Shown here: one piece after another, positions 31,930 to 41,977 of the stretch
How positions within the stretch are numbered: the stretch's first letter is position 1
Layout of the letters: each line of letters opens with the position of its first letter
Source of the DNA: Azotobacter chroococcum
Lineage (GTDB): Bacteria > Pseudomonadota > Gammaproteobacteria > Pseudomonadales > Pseudomonadaceae
Reading direction: 5' to 3'
Assembly: GCF_004339665.1 (NCBI RefSeq)
Contig: NZ_SMMU01000006.1
Coordinates: 1 to 64,000 of the forward strand
DNA: 64,000 bases
The notes under the pieces: generated by a model
The model's database searches: none
Seen by the model: the letters and a program-made list of their open reading frames with translations, nothing else
What the model was told of the DNA's origin: nothing
Translations under genes and position numbers: made by a program

Positions 31930-33078
31930 ATGAGTCTGAATGTTTTCTGGTTTCTGCCCACCCACGGCGACGGCCACTACCTGGGCACCGCCGAGGGCGC
32001 CCGCGCCGTCGACCACGCCTACCTGCAGCAGATCGCCCAGGCCGCCGACCGCCTCGGTTTCGGTGGCGTGCTGATTCCCACCGGGCGTTCCTGCGAGGAC
32101 TCCTGGCTGGTCGCCGCCTCGCTGATTCCGGTCACCCAGCGCCTGAAGTTCCTCGTCGCCCTGCGCCCGGGGATCATTTCGCCGACCGTGGCGGCACGCC
32201 AGGCGGCGACCCTCGACCGGCTGTCCGGCGGTCGTGCGCTGTTCAACCTGGTGACCGGCGGCGACCCGGAGGAACTGGCCGGCGAGGGCCTGCACCTCTC
32301 CCACGCCGAACGCTACGAGGCGGCCGCCGAATTCACCCGCATCTGGCGTGGCGTGCTGTCCGGCGAGACCGTCGACCTGAAGGGCAAGCACATCTGGGTC
32401 GAGGGCGCCAGGCTGCTCTATCCACCGCTCCAGCAGCCCCATCCGCCGCTGTACTTCGGCGGCTCCTCGGAAGCCGCCCACGAGCTGGCCGCCGAGCAGG
32501 TCGACCTCTACCTGACCTGGGGCGAGCCGCCGGCCGCAGTGGCCGAGAAGATCGCCGACGTGCGCGCCCGCGCCGCCCGCCACGGGCGCACGGTGCGCTT
32601 CGGCATCCGCCTGCACGTGATCGTCCGCGAAACCAGCGAGGAGGCCTGGGCGGCCGCCGACCGCCTGATCAGTCACCTGGACGACGAGACCATCGCCAAG
32701 GCCCAGGCCTCGCTGGCACGCTTCGACTCGGTCGGCCAGCAGCGCATGGCTGCCCTGCACGGCGGCAGCAAGGACAATCTGGAGGTGTCGCCGAACCTCT
32801 GGGCCGGCGTCGGCCTGGTGCGTGGCGGGGCCGGCACCGCGCTGGTCGGCGACGGCCCGACCGTGGCGGCGCGGATCAAGGAATACGCCGATCTCGGCAT
32901 CGACACCTTCGTGCTCTCCGGCTACCCGCACCTGGAGGAGTCCTACCGGGTCGCCGAGCTGCTCTTCCCGCATCTGGAGCTGGAGCGCCCGGCCAGGGCG
33001 GAAGGGCGCAGCTACGTCAGCCCGTTCGGCGAGGTGGTGGCCAACGACATCCTGCCCAGGGCGGCGGCTGCCAGTTGA
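31930..33078 (+). CDS. ssuD: FMNH2-dependent alkanesulfonate monooxygenase
   Basis: A 382-residue TIM-barrel flavin monooxygenase of the bacterial luciferase family. It splits alkanesulfonates into aldehyde and sulfite with reduced FMN from SsuE and O2. Recognisable parts are [17 protein letters not shown] at the start, [14 protein letters not shown] (active-site Cys region), [23 protein letters not shown] and [23 protein letters not shown] lies 8 bases before the ATG. The product sulfite feeds cysteine synthesis. It is separated from ssuC by a repeat-bearing gap. Confidence 0.95.
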   Translation: MSLNVFWFLPTHGDGHYLGTAEGARAVDHAYLQQIAQAADRLGFGGVLIPTGRSCEDSWLVAASLIPVTQRLKFLVALRPGIISPTVAARQAATLDRLSGGRALFNLVTGGDPEELAGEGLHLSHAERYEAAAEFTRIWRGVLSGETVDLKGKHIWVEGARLLYPPLQQPHPPLYFGGSSEAAHELAAEQVDLYLTWGEPPAAVAEKIADVRARAARHGRTVRFGIRLHVIVRETSEEAWAAADRLISHLDDETIAKAQASLARFDSVGQQRMAALHGGSKDNLEVSPNLWAGVGLVRGGAGTALVGDGPTVAARIKEYADLGIDTFVLSGYPHLEESYRVAELLFPHLELERPARAEGRSYVSPFGEVVANDILPRAAAAS

Positions 33079-33094
33079 TTCGTAGGGAGCTGAT

Positions 33095-33179
33095 CGTGCC
33101 CACGCTCCTGCGTGGGCACGCTGCCCCCACTGGACGCCGAGCGTCCACGTCGCGGGTTCCCACGCAGGAGCGTGGCAAC
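33095..33179. repeat. REP/BIME-like cluster of three hairpins
   Basis: Three stems lie in a row between ssuD and ssuC: CGTGCCCACGC/GCGTGGGCACG (33095-33120), TGGACGC/GCGTCCA (33131-33147) and GTTCCCACGC/GCGTGGCAAC (33156-33179). The outer two have the same stem core in opposite orientation (loops TCCT and AGGA), as in bacterial interspersed mosaic elements. It may affect mRNA stability between ssuD and ssuCB. Confidence 0.75.
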
Positions 33180-33240
33180 CATCGTGAAAGCGCTGCGTGC
33201 ACTTTCCAGCCTACGGACCGCAAGACTCAAGAGATTGAAA

Positions 33241-34035
33241 ATGAGTACAACCCATATCAACCGGCTGGCCGAGCGCCTCTCGCCCTGGGCGCTGCCGCTG
33301 GCGCTGCTCGGGCTGTGGCAGGGCGCGGTGGCCAGCGGGCTGCTTTCCACGCGTATCCTGCCGGCACCGAGTGCGGTGCTGGAGGCCGGCTGGAACCTGC
33401 TCGCCAGCGGCGATCTCTGGCAACACCTGGCGATCAGCGGCTGGCGGGCGAGCATCGGCTTCGCCATCGGCGGCGGCCTCGGCCTGCTGCTCGGTTTCGT
33501 CACCGGCCTGTCGAAGTGGGGCGAGCGCCTGCTCGACAGCTCGGTGCAGATGGTGCGCAACGTACCGCACCTGGCGCTGATCCCGCTGGTGATCCTCTGG
33601 TTCGGCATCGACGAGGCGGCGAAGATCTTCCTGGTCGCCCTCGGCACCTTGTTTCCCATCTATCTGAATACCTACCACGGCATCCGCAACGTCGACGCCG
33701 GCCTGGTGGAGATGGCGCGCAGCTACGGCCTGTCCGGGTTCGCCCTGTTCCGCCAGGTGATCCTGCCCGGCGCGCTGCCGTCGATCCTGGTCGGCGTGCG
33801 CTTCGCCCTCGGCTTCATGTGGCTGACGCTGATCGTCGCGGAAACCATTTCCGCCAGCTCCGGCATCGGCTATCTGGCGATGAACGCCCGCGAATTCCTG
33901 CAGACCGACGTGGTGGTGCTGGCGATCCTGCTTTATGCCGTGCTCGGCAAGCTGGCCGACGTGGCGGCGCGCACCCTGGAGCGCCTGTGGCTGCGCTGGC
34001 ATCCGGCCTATCAGGCCAAGGCAGGTGCCCGATGA
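33241..34035 (+). CDS. ssuC: Aliphatic sulfonate ABC transporter permease
   Basis: A 264-residue inner-membrane permease with about six helices. The EAA loop is visible as [35 protein letters not shown]. The start at 33241 ([16 protein letters not shown]) agrees with SsuC proteins; the open frame extends upstream through the repeat cluster but without sense. The ribosome site is weak. Its stop overlaps the ssuB start. Confidence 0.92.
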   Translation: MSTTHINRLAERLSPWALPLALLGLWQGAVASGLLSTRILPAPSAVLEAGWNLLASGDLWQHLAISGWRASIGFAIGGGLGLLLGFVTGLSKWGERLLDSSVQMVRNVPHLALIPLVILWFGIDEAAKIFLVALGTLFPIYLNTYHGIRNVDAGLVEMARSYGLSGFALFRQVILPGALPSILVGVRFALGFMWLTLIVAETISASSGIGYLAMNAREFLQTDVVVLAILLYAVLGKLADVAARTLERLWLRWHPAYQAKAGAR

Positions 34036-34832
34036 GCGCCCTGCACACGCTGAAGAACGGTATTCCGCTGGCGCTCGAAGGCCTCCACAAGGCGTTCGGC
34101 GAGCGCCAGGTGCTGCAGGCGATCGACCTGCACATCCCGGCCGGGCAGTTCGTCGCGGTGGTTGGCCGCAGCGGTTGCGGCAAGAGCACCCTGCTGCGCC
34201 TGCTGGCCGGGCTGGATGCGCCCACTGGCGGCGCGCTGCTGGCCGGCCAGGTGCCGCTGGCACAGGTGCGCGAGGACACCCGGCTGATGTTCCAGGACGC
34301 GCGCCTGCTGCCCTGGAAACGGGTGATCGACAACGTCGGTCTCGGCCTGTCCGGCGACTGGCGTCCCCGCGCCGAGGAGGCCCTGGCTGCGGTGGGGCTG
34401 GCCGAGCGCGCCGGGGAGTGGCCGGCGGCGCTGTCCGGCGGGCAGAAGCAGCGCGTGGCCCTGGCGCGGGCGCTGATCCACCGCCCGCGCCTGCTGCTGC
34501 TCGACGAGCCGCTGGGCGCGCTGGACGCGCTGACCCGCATCGAGATGCAGCAACTGATCGAGCGGCTCTGGCAGCAGCATGGCTTCACCGTGCTGCTGGT
34601 CACCCACGATGTCAGCGAAGCGGTCGCCGTCGCCGACCGGGTGATCCTGATCGAGGAGGGGCGCATCGGCCTGGATCTGCCGATCGACTTGCCGCGCCCA
34701 CGCAACCGCGGTTCGGCACGTCTCGCCGCGCTGGAGGCGGAGGTTCTCGAGCGGGTGCTCGCACCGGCCGGGTCCCTAGCCGCTCGCGAGCCTCCGGCGG
34801 CCCGCGCCAGCTGGCAGGGTAGCGCGTCCTGA
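34032..34832 (+). CDS. ssuB: Aliphatic sulfonate ABC transporter ATPase
   Basis: A 266-residue ABC ATPase that powers SsuAC. Walker [10 protein letters not shown] near residue 44, Q-loop [12 protein letters not shown], signature [15 protein letters not shown] and Walker [13 protein letters not shown] are all present. The start ATG overlaps the ssuC stop (ATGA). The small molybdopterin-binding-like gene ssuF that ends the operon in P. putida is missing; tRNA genes follow instead. Confidence 0.93.
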   Translation: MSALHTLKNGIPLALEGLHKAFGERQVLQAIDLHIPAGQFVAVVGRSGCGKSTLLRLLAGLDAPTGGALLAGQVPLAQVREDTRLMFQDARLLPWKRVIDNVGLGLSGDWRPRAEEALAAVGLAERAGEWPAALSGGQKQRVALARALIHRPRLLLLDEPLGALDALTRIEMQQLIERLWQQHGFTVLLVTHDVSEAVAVADRVILIEEGRIGLDLPIDLPRPRNRGSARLAALEAEVLERVLAPAGSLAAREPPAARASWQGSAS

Positions 34833-34886
34833 ACCGCCGTGTCCGGTAAGTAGTTGTTCTACTGGCAAAAAAAATCGAAAAATCTG

Positions 34887-34915
34887 TTGACAGGGGTTTG
34901 GAGCGGTCCTAATAT
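34887..34915 (+). promoter_or_regulatory. Sigma-70 promoter of the tRNA cluster
   Basis: TTGACA (34887-34892) and TAATAT (34910-34915) are separated by 17 bases. The GC-rich stretch GCGCCCC after the -10 box fits a stringently controlled stable-RNA promoter. The first tRNA begins 19 bases later. Confidence 0.85.
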
Positions 34916-34933
34916 GCGCCCCGTCCTCGAGAC

Positions 34934-35009
<76 letters not shown>

Positions 35010-35066
35010 CTCTCGATTCGAGAGTGGCCACGTCAGTCAGCTTGACTGATCGGTTTTGAAGGTTTC

Positions 35067-35142
35067 GTCCCCTTCGTCTAGTGGCCTAGGACACCGCCCT
35101 TTCACGGCGGTAACAGGGGTTCGAGTCCCCTAGGGGACGCCA
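35067..35142 (+). tRNA. tRNA-Glu (TTC)
   Basis: 76 bases with encoded CCA. Acceptor arms GTCCCCT/AGGGGAC pair perfectly. The anticodon loop CTTTCAC on a CCGCC/GGCGG stem gives TTC. The T arm is AGGGGTTCGAGTCCCCT. First of two identical copies. Confidence 0.97.
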
Positions 35143-35192
35143 TTTCCAGCGACAGCGCCTTGGCGCTGTCTACGTCGAGAGACGCTAAATCC

Positions 35193-35268
<76 letters not shown>

Positions 35269-35317
35269 ATTCCACGCGAGGTCGGCGCGTATCGCCGGCT
35301 TTGTCATCGAAGGTTTC

Positions 35318-35393
35318 GTCCCCTTCGTCTAGTGGCCTAGGACACCGCCCTTTCACGGCGGTAACAGGGGTTCGAGTCCCCTAGGGGACGCCA
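35318..35393 (+). tRNA. tRNA-Glu (TTC), second copy
   Basis: Identical to the copy at 35067. The 6 bases just before both Glu genes (GGTTTC) and a little beyond are also identical, so the duplication took in flanking sequence. Confidence 0.97.
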
Positions 35394-35414
35394 GTTCTAC
35401 CCTCCATTGGGTTC

Positions 35415-35444
35415 AAAGGGTCGCCTGTATAGGTGACCCTTTTT
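35415..35444 (+). terminator. Rho-independent terminator of the tRNA cluster
   Basis: AAAGGGTC and GACCCTTT flank a smaller CGCCT/AGGTG-type stem and a short loop; the 3' side runs into TTTTT. It lies 21 bases after the last tRNA. Confidence 0.85.
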
Positions 35445-35554
35445 GTTTATCACGTTCTCCAACTCCGTTTCCGACCGGATCCCCTGCTGCTTGAATCAAG
35501 CCTGGCGGCAGGGGAGAGTTGCTTGGCGTCCGTGCTGATGCGCGATTCAGGCGA

Positions 35555-36076
35555 TCACTTGATGACGCCGCAGGCCACCCGAGCTCCGCCACCGCCCAGC
35601 GGCGCGGGGCTGTCGGCATGGTTGTCGCTACCGGCATGCACCATCAGGGCATGACCCTTGAGTGCCGCCAGGTCCTTCAGGCGCGGTGCCAGCACCGGTT
35701 GCGTGGCCTTGCCGTCGGCGCCCACGTAGAGGGCCGGCAGGTCGCCCAGGTGGCCGTCTCCCCAGGGCTGGCCATGCTTTGCGGTATTCTGCGGATCCCA
35801 GTGGCCGCCGGCGGCGCCGGCAGCGACCTTCTGGCCGTCCTTTTCCGCGACGGCGCAGCTGCCCGAGGCGTGGACGTGGAAGCCATGAATGCCGGGTTGC
35901 AGTCCCTCGAGGTTGGGGGTGAAGACCAGGCCGTGTTCGTTCTGCTCGATGCTGACGGTGCCGAGCGCTGCGCCGATGCCGTCGCCGCTCACCGCGTCGA
36001 GCGTGACGCTGAGCGGCGCGGCCTGCAGGGGCAGTGCGCAGCTGGCGGCCAGTGCTGCAATCAGCCATTTCTTCAT
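35555..36076 (-). CDS. sodC: Periplasmic Cu/Zn superoxide dismutase
   Basis: A 173-residue exported Cu/Zn superoxide dismutase. The signal peptide ends near LQAAPL. Metal ligands are visible: His67 and His69 in [10 protein letters not shown], His92 (GGHWDP), His101, His109 and Asp112 (GHLGDLP), and a late His in [11 protein letters not shown]. The conserved disulfide Cys residues are in SGSC and ARVACGVIK. The start at 36076 has AAGGAG 7 bases upstream; the 7-codon upstream ATG is not used. It removes superoxide in the periplasm. Confidence 0.93.
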   Translation of the reverse strand: MKKWLIAALAASCALPLQAAPLSVTLDAVSGDGIGAALGTVSIEQNEHGLVFTPNLEGLQPGIHGFHVHASGSCAVAEKDGQKVAAGAAGGHWDPQNTAKHGQPWGDGHLGDLPALYVGADGKATQPVLAPRLKDLAALKGHALMVHAGSDNHADSPAPLGGGGARVACGVIK

Positions 36077-36213
36077 GGGTTTCTCCTTGTTGTGCATGCA
36101 AAAGGGCGTTCGTGCCCTGGATGCGGCCAGCTTGGCGTAGGCTTGCTGGCACGGTGGTTATGCTGGACCCTGGTGGGTCGGGCGGTCAATGATGTGGGCG
36201 GGCGAGGCAGGCA

Positions 36214-37053
36214 GTGAGCGACATGGCAAGCATGGGTCCGGTGCAGGTCATTGCGGTGACCAGTGGCAAGGGCGGGGTGGGCAAGAGTGTGGCGGCGGTG
36301 AATCTGGCGCTGGCGCTGGCCGGGCTCGGGCGGCGGGTGATGCTGCTCGATGGCGATCTGGCGATGGGGAATGTCGACGTGCTGCTCGGTCTTGGCGCCG
36401 AGCGCACCCTGGTCGACGTCTTCGCTGGAGACTGTGGGCTGGAAGATATAGTGCTGGCGGGGCCGGGCGGTATCCGTGTGGTGCCTGCGGCCTCCGGCAT
36501 GTGCAGCATGGCGCGTCTCTCCGCCCGGCAGCAGGCCGGGCTGATCCATGACTTCGGGCGGCTCGCCGACCAGCTCGACGTGCTGGTGGTGGACACCGCT
36601 TCCGGCATCGACGATTCGACGGTCGGCTTCGTGCGGGCGGCGCGGGAAGTGCTCGTGGTGCTCTGCGACGAGCCGGCGTCGATCGCCGATGCCTACGCGT
36701 TGATCAGGCTGCTCAATCGCGACTGCGGGGTGACTCGCTTCCGGATCCTCGCCAACATGGTGGCGGGACCTCGCGAGGGGCGCGAGTTGTTCGCCAAGCT
36801 GCTCCGGCTGACCGAGCAGTTCCTCGCCGCAACCCTGCAGTACGTCGGTGCCGTGCCCTGGGACGACAGCCTTCGCCGGGCGGTGCAGCGGCAGACGGCG
36901 GTCTGCGAGGCGTTTCCCCGCTCGAAGAGCGCGCTGGCCTTCCGGGCGATCGCCGAGAAGGTCGATGGCTGGCCGTTGCCGGCCAACCCGCGGGGGCATG
37001 TGGAGTTCTTCGTCGAGCATCTGATTCGCACGGCGCAGGCGAAGTCGGCGTAG
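36214..37053 (+). CDS. fleN: FleN/FlhG-type MinD-like ATPase, orphan
   Basis: A 279-residue ParA/MinD ATPase. The deviant Walker A TSGKGGVGKS lies near residue 16, LLDGDLAMGNVDVLLGL near residue 45 and VVDTASGIDDSTVGFVRAA near residue 128. The C-terminus (AFPRSKSALAFRAIAEKVD, LPANPRGHVEFFVEHL) agrees closely with Pseudomonas FleN, which sets flagellar number with FleQ. The usual neighbours flhF, fliA and cheYZAB are absent; ccmA follows instead. Some positions differ from typical FleN (Gly for Ala in the DGD motif, Ser for Thr in the P-loop), so its role may be relaxed. Start is GTG 36214; ATG 36223 is possible. Confidence 0.82.
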   Translation: MSDMASMGPVQVIAVTSGKGGVGKSVAAVNLALALAGLGRRVMLLDGDLAMGNVDVLLGLGAERTLVDVFAGDCGLEDIVLAGPGGIRVVPAASGMCSMARLSARQQAGLIHDFGRLADQLDVLVVDTASGIDDSTVGFVRAAREVLVVLCDEPASIADAYALIRLLNRDCGVTRFRILANMVAGPREGRELFAKLLRLTEQFLAATLQYVGAVPWDDSLRRAVQRQTAVCEAFPRSKSALAFRAIAEKVDGWPLPANPRGHVEFFVEHLIRTAQAKSA

Positions 37054-37120
37054 GGCGCCCCCGGCGGGCGGCTTTCCCTGATGCTCCCGGCCGAGGCGGC
37101 GGCGCGGCGAAAATAGCCCC

Positions 37121-37148
37121 TTCGGCCAGTGGGTTCGGCATGTATAAT
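37121..37148 (+). promoter_or_regulatory. Probable sigma-70 promoter of the ccm operon
   Basis: TATAAT (37143-37148) is a perfect -10 box preceded by TG. A weak -35 (TTCGGC, 37121-37126) lies 16 bases upstream. It sits between fleN and ccmA. Confidence 0.6.
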
Positions 37149-37221
37149 GCGGGCCCGCCCGGATTGACGCATGCCGCGCTCAGACCGGTATTGCCGTGTT
37201 GAGGTCGATGGTAAGCCTATT

Positions 37222-37857
37222 GTGACCAGCCCCTTTCTCGAAGCCTTGGCGCTCGCCTGCGAGCGGGACTGGCGCATGCTGTTCGAGCGGCTCGACCTGG
37301 CGCTGGTTCCCGGCGACATGCTGCAGGTGGTCGGGCCCAACGGCAGCGGCAAGACCAGCCTGCTGCGCCTGCTGGCCGGCCTGATGCAACCCACGGCCGG
37401 AGAGGTGCGCCTGCAGGGGCGCAGTCTGCGCGGTCAGCGTGCCGAGCTGGCGCGCAACCTGCTCTGGATCGGCCATGCCGCCGGCATCAAGGGGCTGCTG
37501 ACCGCCGAGGAGAACCTCGCCTGGCTCTGCGCCCTGCATCGTCCTGCCGGACGCGAGGCGATCTGGCAGGCGCTGGCGGCAGTCGGCCTGCGCGGCTTCG
37601 AGGATGTGCCCTGCCATACCCTGTCGGCCGGCCAGCAGCGCCGCGTGGCGCTCGCCCGCCTGCATCTGGAGGCGGCGCCGCTGTGGATCCTCGACGAGCC
37701 CTTCACCGCCCTCGACCGCCAGGGCGTGGCCCAGCTGGAGCGGCATCTGCAGGGGCACTGCGAGCGTGGCGGGATGGTCGTGCTGACCACCCATCACCGC
37801 CTGGAGATCAGGCCGGCGACTTTCCGCGAGCTGGATCTGGAGCGGCACGCCGCATGA
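37222..37857 (+). CDS. ccmA: Cytochrome c biogenesis ABC ATPase CcmA
   Basis: A 211-residue ABC ATPase of the haem-handling CcmABCD complex; its ATP hydrolysis releases holo-CcmE. Walker [10 protein letters not shown], signature [14 protein letters not shown] and Walker [13 protein letters not shown] are present. The start is taken at GTG 37222 ([17 protein letters not shown]) by agreement with Pseudomonas CcmA; an ATG at 37171 in the same frame would add 17 residues that are not typical. The stop overlaps the ccmB start (ATGA). It opens a nine-gene operon with overlapping stop and start codons at most junctions. Confidence 0.9.
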   Translation: MTSPFLEALALACERDWRMLFERLDLALVPGDMLQVVGPNGSGKTSLLRLLAGLMQPTAGEVRLQGRSLRGQRAELARNLLWIGHAAGIKGLLTAEENLAWLCALHRPAGREAIWQALAAVGLRGFEDVPCHTLSAGQQRRVALARLHLEAAPLWILDEPFTALDRQGVAQLERHLQGHCERGGMVVLTTHHRLEIRPATFRELDLERHAA

Positions 37858-38525
37858 GCAGTGTGTTCGCCCTCCTGCTGGCCCGCGAGTCGCGGCTGCT
37901 GTTCCGCCGGCCGGCCGAACTGGTCAATCCGCTGGTGTTCTTCGCCATCGTCATCGCCCTGTTCCCGCTTGCCGTGGGGCCCGAGTCGCAGCTCTTGCAG
38001 ACGCTCTCGCCCGGGCTGATCTGGGTGGCGGCGCTGCTCGCCGTGCTGCTCTCGCTCGATGGGCTGTTCCGCAGCGACTTCGAGGACGGCTCCCTGGAGC
38101 AATGGGTGGTGGCGCCGCAGCCGCTGCCGCTGCTGGTGCTCGCCAAGGTGCTGGCGCACTGGTTGTTCTCCGGGCTGGCGCTGGTCCTGCTGGCGCCGCT
38201 GCTGGCCCTGATGCTGGGGTTGCCGGCCCGCTGCCTGCCGGTGCTGCTGCTCTCGCTGCTGCTCGGCACCCCGATTCTGAGCCTGCTCGGAGCCGTCGGC
38301 GCAGCGCTGATCGTGGGCCTCAAGCGTGGCGGCCTGCTGCTGCCGCTGTTGATCCTGCCGCTGTACATCCCCGTGCTGATTCTCGGCAGCGGGGCGTTGC
38401 AGGCGGCACTGCAGGGACTGCCGGCGACCGGCCACCTGCTGTGGCTGGCCAGCCTGGCCATGCTGGCCGTGACCCTGCTGCCCTTTGCGATCGCCGCCGG
38501 TCTGAGCATCAGCGTCGGCGAGTGA
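37854..38525 (+). CDS. ccmB: Haem exporter permease CcmB
   Basis: A 223-residue inner-membrane protein with about six helices. Typical segments are [20 protein letters not shown], a periplasmic [13 protein letters not shown] and [23 protein letters not shown]. It pairs with CcmA in the ABC unit that frees haem-loaded CcmE from CcmC. ATGA overlap with ccmA. A 90-base gap precedes ccmC, the widest in the operon. Confidence 0.92.
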   Translation: MSSVFALLLARESRLLFRRPAELVNPLVFFAIVIALFPLAVGPESQLLQTLSPGLIWVAALLAVLLSLDGLFRSDFEDGSLEQWVVAPQPLPLLVLAKVLAHWLFSGLALVLLAPLLALMLGLPARCLPVLLLSLLLGTPILSLLGAVGAALIVGLKRGGLLLPLLILPLYIPVLILGSGALQAALQGLPATGHLLWLASLAMLAVTLLPFAIAAGLSISVGE

Positions 38526-38615
38526 GTGATCCGCCCGAAAGGCCGGATCGAGCGGTTACGGAACGACCGAAGCGGGCCGGGCGTATCCGGTCCCCTGAGA
38601 ATGTGAGTGGTCTCG

Positions 38616-39368
38616 ATGAATTGGACATGGTTTCACAAGCTGGGTTCGCCCAAGTGGTTCTATGAAATCAGCGGCCGCTGGTTGCCCTGGTTCGCCGTGG
38701 CCGCCGCGCTGCTGCTCGGCGTCGGCCTGGTCTGGGGACTGGCCTTCGCGCCGCCGGACTACCAGCAGGGCAACAGCTTCCGCATCATCTACATCCATGT
38801 GCCGGTGGCCTTCCTCGCCCAGTCCTGCTATGTGCTGCTGGCGGTGGCCGGGCTGGTCGGGCTGGTCTGGCGCATGAAGCTGGCCGACATCGCCCTGCAG
38901 TGCGCGGCACCCATCGGCGCCTGGATGACCTTCATCGCCCTGGTCACCGGCGCCATCTGGGGCAAGCCGACCTGGGGCACCTGGTGGATCTGGGATGCCC
39001 GGCTGACCTCAATGCTGATCCTGCTGTTCCTCTATTTCGGCATCATCGCCCTCGGCCAGGCGATCGCCAACCGCGACAGCGCCGCCAAGGCCTGCGCGGT
39101 GCTGGCGATCGTCGGGGTGGTCAACATCCCGATCATCAAGTACTCGGTCGAATGGTGGAACTCGCTGCACCAGCCGGCCACCTTCACCCTGACCGAGAAG
39201 CCGGCGATGCCCATGGAGATGTGGCTGCCGATGCTGGTCATGGTGCTTGGCATCTACTGCTTCTTCGCCGCCGTGCTGCTGCTGCGCATGCGCCTCGAGG
39301 TGCTCAGGCGCGAGGCGCGCAGCAGCTGGGCCAAATCCGAGATCAAGGCTCTCGTGGGGGCAGCATGA
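38616..39368 (+). CDS. ccmC: Haem lyase partner CcmC
   Basis: A 250-residue six-helix membrane protein that loads haem onto CcmE. The haem-binding tryptophan-rich loop is visible as [17 protein letters not shown]; the two external His ligands lie in [12 protein letters not shown] and [11 protein letters not shown]. The start at ATG 38616 is preferred to the in-frame GTG 38607. The stop overlaps ccmD. Confidence 0.93.
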   Translation: MNWTWFHKLGSPKWFYEISGRWLPWFAVAAALLLGVGLVWGLAFAPPDYQQGNSFRIIYIHVPVAFLAQSCYVLLAVAGLVGLVWRMKLADIALQCAAPIGAWMTFIALVTGAIWGKPTWGTWWIWDARLTSMLILLFLYFGIIALGQAIANRDSAAKACAVLAIVGVVNIPIIKYSVEWWNSLHQPATFTLTEKPAMPMEMWLPMLVMVLGIYCFFAAVLLLRMRLEVLRREARSSWAKSEIKALVGAA

Positions 39369-39541
39369 GTTTTTCCTCGTTCGCCGAATTCGTCGCCATG
39401 GGCAACCATGGCCTCTATGTGTGGTCGGCCTATGGCATCAGCTTGGCGGTGCTGGTCATCAATGTCGCCGGGCCGCTGCTGGCGCGCCGGCGCTATCTGC
39501 AAGAAGAGGCGCGTCGCCTGCGCCGGGAGGAGTCGAAGTGA
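39365..39541 (+). CDS. ccmD: Small haem-exporter subunit CcmD
   Basis: A 58-residue protein with one central helix ([24 protein letters not shown]) and a basic C-terminal tail, typical of CcmD, which helps release CcmE. ATGA overlap with ccmC; its stop overlaps the GTG of ccmE. Confidence 0.9.
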   Translation: MSFSSFAEFVAMGNHGLYVWSAYGISLAVLVINVAGPLLARRRYLQEEARRLRREESK

Positions 39542-40005
39542 ACCCTGTGCGCAAGAAACGGCTGTTCATCGTGCTGGCGATCCTCGCCGGCGTGGGCATC
39601 GCCGTGGCGCTGGCCCTGTCCGCCCTGCAGCAGAACATCAACCTGTTCTACACCCCCAGCCAGATCGCCGCAGGCGAGGCGCCGCAGGGTATGCGGATCC
39701 GTGCCGGCGGCCTGGTGGAGCAGGGCTCGGTGCAGCGCGATGCGGACTCGCTGGCGGTGTCCTTCCGGGTCACCGACGGCGCCGAGACGGTGACCGTCCG
39801 CTACCAGGGCATCCTGCCGGACCTGTTCCGCGAGGGGCAGGGCATCGTTGCGCTGGGGCGGGTCGATGGCGACGGCGCACTGCAGGCCGACGAGGTGCTG
39901 GCCAAGCACGACGAGAACTACATGCCGCCGGAAGTCAGCCAGGCGCTGGAGAAGAGCGGCATGCTCAAGCACTACGAGGGCGGCAAGCCGGGGGGCGCGC
40001 AATGA
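39538..40005 (+). CDS. ccmE: Haem chaperone CcmE
   Basis: A 155-residue periplasmic haem chaperone with an N-terminal membrane anchor ([19 protein letters not shown]). The covalent haem ligand is His124 and the axial Tyr128 follows in [13 protein letters not shown]. The start is GTG 39538 overlapping the ccmD stop (GTGA). It passes haem from CcmC to CcmF. Confidence 0.93.
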   Translation: MNPVRKKRLFIVLAILAGVGIAVALALSALQQNINLFYTPSQIAAGEAPQGMRIRAGGLVEQGSVQRDADSLAVSFRVTDGAETVTVRYQGILPDLFREGQGIVALGRVDGDGALQADEVLAKHDENYMPPEVSQALEKSGMLKHYEGGKPGGAQ

Positions 40006-41975
40006 TTCCCGAACTCGGCCACCTGGGGATGATCCTCGCCCTGTGCCTCGCGCTGGTGCAGGGCACTCTGCCGTTGATCGGCGCCTGGCGCGGCGACCGT
40101 CTGTGGATGAACCTGGCCGTGCCGGCCGCCTGGGGCCAGTTCGCCTTCCTGCTGTTCGCCTTCCTCTGCCTGACCCAGGCCTTCCTGGTCGACGACTTCT
40201 CGGTCGCCTACGTGGCTGGCAACTCCAACAGCGCCTTGCCCTGGTATTACAAGTTCAGCGCCGTGTGGGGCGCCCACGAGGGCTCGCTGCTGCTCTGGGC
40301 GCTGATCCTGTCCGCCTGGACCTTCGCCGTGTCGATCTTCTCCCGGCAGCTGCCGGAGGAGATGCTGGCCCGCGTGCTGGGCGTGATGGGGCTGATCAGC
40401 GTCGGCTTCCTGCTGTTCCTGATCGTCACCTCCAACCCCTTCGCGCGCCTCTTGCCGCAGTCGCCGGCGAATGGACGCGATCTCAACCCGCTGCTCCAGG
40501 ACTTCGGTCTGATCGTCCATCCGCCGATGCTCTACATGGGCTATGTCGGCTTCTCGGTGGCCTTCGCTTTCGCCATCGCCGCGCTGCTCGGCGGCCGCCT
40601 GGACGCCGCCTGGGCACGCTGGTCGCGGCCCTGGACGCTGGTTGCCTGGGCCTTCCTCGGCATCGGCATCGTGCTCGGCTCCTGGTGGGCCTACTACGAG
40701 CTGGGCTGGGGCGGCTGGTGGTTCTGGGACCCGGTGGAGAACGCCTCCTTCATGCCCTGGCTGGTCGGCACCGCGCTGCTCCACTCGCTGGCGGTGACGG
40801 AGAAGCGCGGGGTGTTCAAGAGCTGGACGGTGCTCCTGGCCATCGCCGCCTTCTCGCTGAGCCTGCTCGGCACCTTCCTGGTGCGCTCCGGCGTGCTGAC
40901 CTCGGTGCATGCCTTCGCCAACGACCCGGAGCGCGGGGTATTCATCCTCGGCTTCCTGCTGCTGGTGGTCGGCAGCTCGCTGACCCTGTTCGCCCTCCGT
41001 GCGCCGGTGGTCAAGAGCCAGGTCGGCTTTGCCCTCTGGTCGCGGGAGACCCTGTTCTTGGTGAACAACCTGCTGCTGGTGGTGGCGACCTCGACCATCC
41101 TCCTCGGCACCCTCTATCCGCTGCTCTTGGATGCGCTGTCCGGCGCCAAGCTGTCGGTCGGCCCGCCGTACTTCAACGCGCTGTTCCTGCCGCTGATGGG
41201 CCTCCTGATGCTGAGCCTCGCGGTGGGCGTGCTGGCGCGCTGGAAGGACACGCCGCTGCAATGGCTGGCCGGCATGCTCGCGCCGGTGCTGCTGGCCAGC
41301 GTGGCGCTGGCCCTGCTGGCCGCCTTCGCCCTCGGCGATTTCGCCTGGGCGGTGCTGGCGACTGCTTTCCTGGCCGCCTGGGTGGTCCTCGCCGGGGGCC
41401 GCGACCTGTTCGACAAGACCCGCCACAAGGGCCTGCTCAAGGGCCTGCGCAGCCTCTCGCCGAGCTACTGGGGCATGCAGCTGTCCCACGTGGGGATCGC
41501 CGTCTGCGCCCTGGGCATCGTCCTGAGCAGCCAGGAAAGCGCCGAGCGCGACCTGCGCATGGCGCCGGGCGATGCGGTGGAGCTGGGCGGCTACCGCTTC
41601 GTCTTCGAGGGCACCCGGCATCACGAGGGTCCCAACTTCGTCGCCGACCGGGCCAGCGTCCGCGTCTTCGACGGCGATGACGAGGTGGCCGTGCTGCACC
41701 CGGAGAAGCGTCTCTACACCGTGCAGCGGATGCCGATGACCGAGGCCGGCATCGACGCCGGTTTCACCCGCGATCTCTACGTCGCCCTCGGCGAGCCGCT
41801 GGAAAACGGCGCCTGGGCGGTCCGCCTGCATATCAAGCCGTTCGTCCGCTGGATCTGGCTGGGGGGCCTGATGATGGCCTTCGGCGCAGCGCTGGCGGCC
41901 TGCGACCGGCGTTATCGGGTCAAGGTCAAGACCCGCGTGCGCGAGGCCCTGGGCCTGGCCGGACAAGGAGCCTGA
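40002..41975 (+). CDS. ccmF: Cytochrome c haem lyase subunit CcmF
   Basis: A 657-residue polytopic protein that attaches haem to apocytochromes with CcmH and CcmI. The tryptophan-rich motif is visible as [20 protein letters not shown] near residue 240. Other family parts are [12 protein letters not shown] near residue 87 and [14 protein letters not shown] near residue 170. ATGA overlap with ccmE. Length is normal for the family. Confidence 0.94.
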   Translation: MIPELGHLGMILALCLALVQGTLPLIGAWRGDRLWMNLAVPAAWGQFAFLLFAFLCLTQAFLVDDFSVAYVAGNSNSALPWYYKFSAVWGAHEGSLLLWALILSAWTFAVSIFSRQLPEEMLARVLGVMGLISVGFLLFLIVTSNPFARLLPQSPANGRDLNPLLQDFGLIVHPPMLYMGYVGFSVAFAFAIAALLGGRLDAAWARWSRPWTLVAWAFLGIGIVLGSWWAYYELGWGGWWFWDPVENASFMPWLVGTALLHSLAVTEKRGVFKSWTVLLAIAAFSLSLLGTFLVRSGVLTSVHAFANDPERGVFILGFLLLVVGSSLTLFALRAPVVKSQVGFALWSRETLFLVNNLLLVVATSTILLGTLYPLLLDALSGAKLSVGPPYFNALFLPLMGLLMLSLAVGVLARWKDTPLQWLAGMLAPVLLASVALALLAAFALGDFAWAVLATAFLAAWVVLAGGRDLFDKTRHKGLLKGLRSLSPSYWGMQLSHVGIAVCALGIVLSSQESAERDLRMAPGDAVELGGYRFVFEGTRHHEGPNFVADRASVRVFDGDDEVAVLHPEKRLYTVQRMPMTEAGIDAGFTRDLYVALGEPLENGAWAVRLHIKPFVRWIWLGGLMMAFGAALAACDRRYRVKVKTRVREALGLAGQGA

Positions 41976-41977
41976 AG

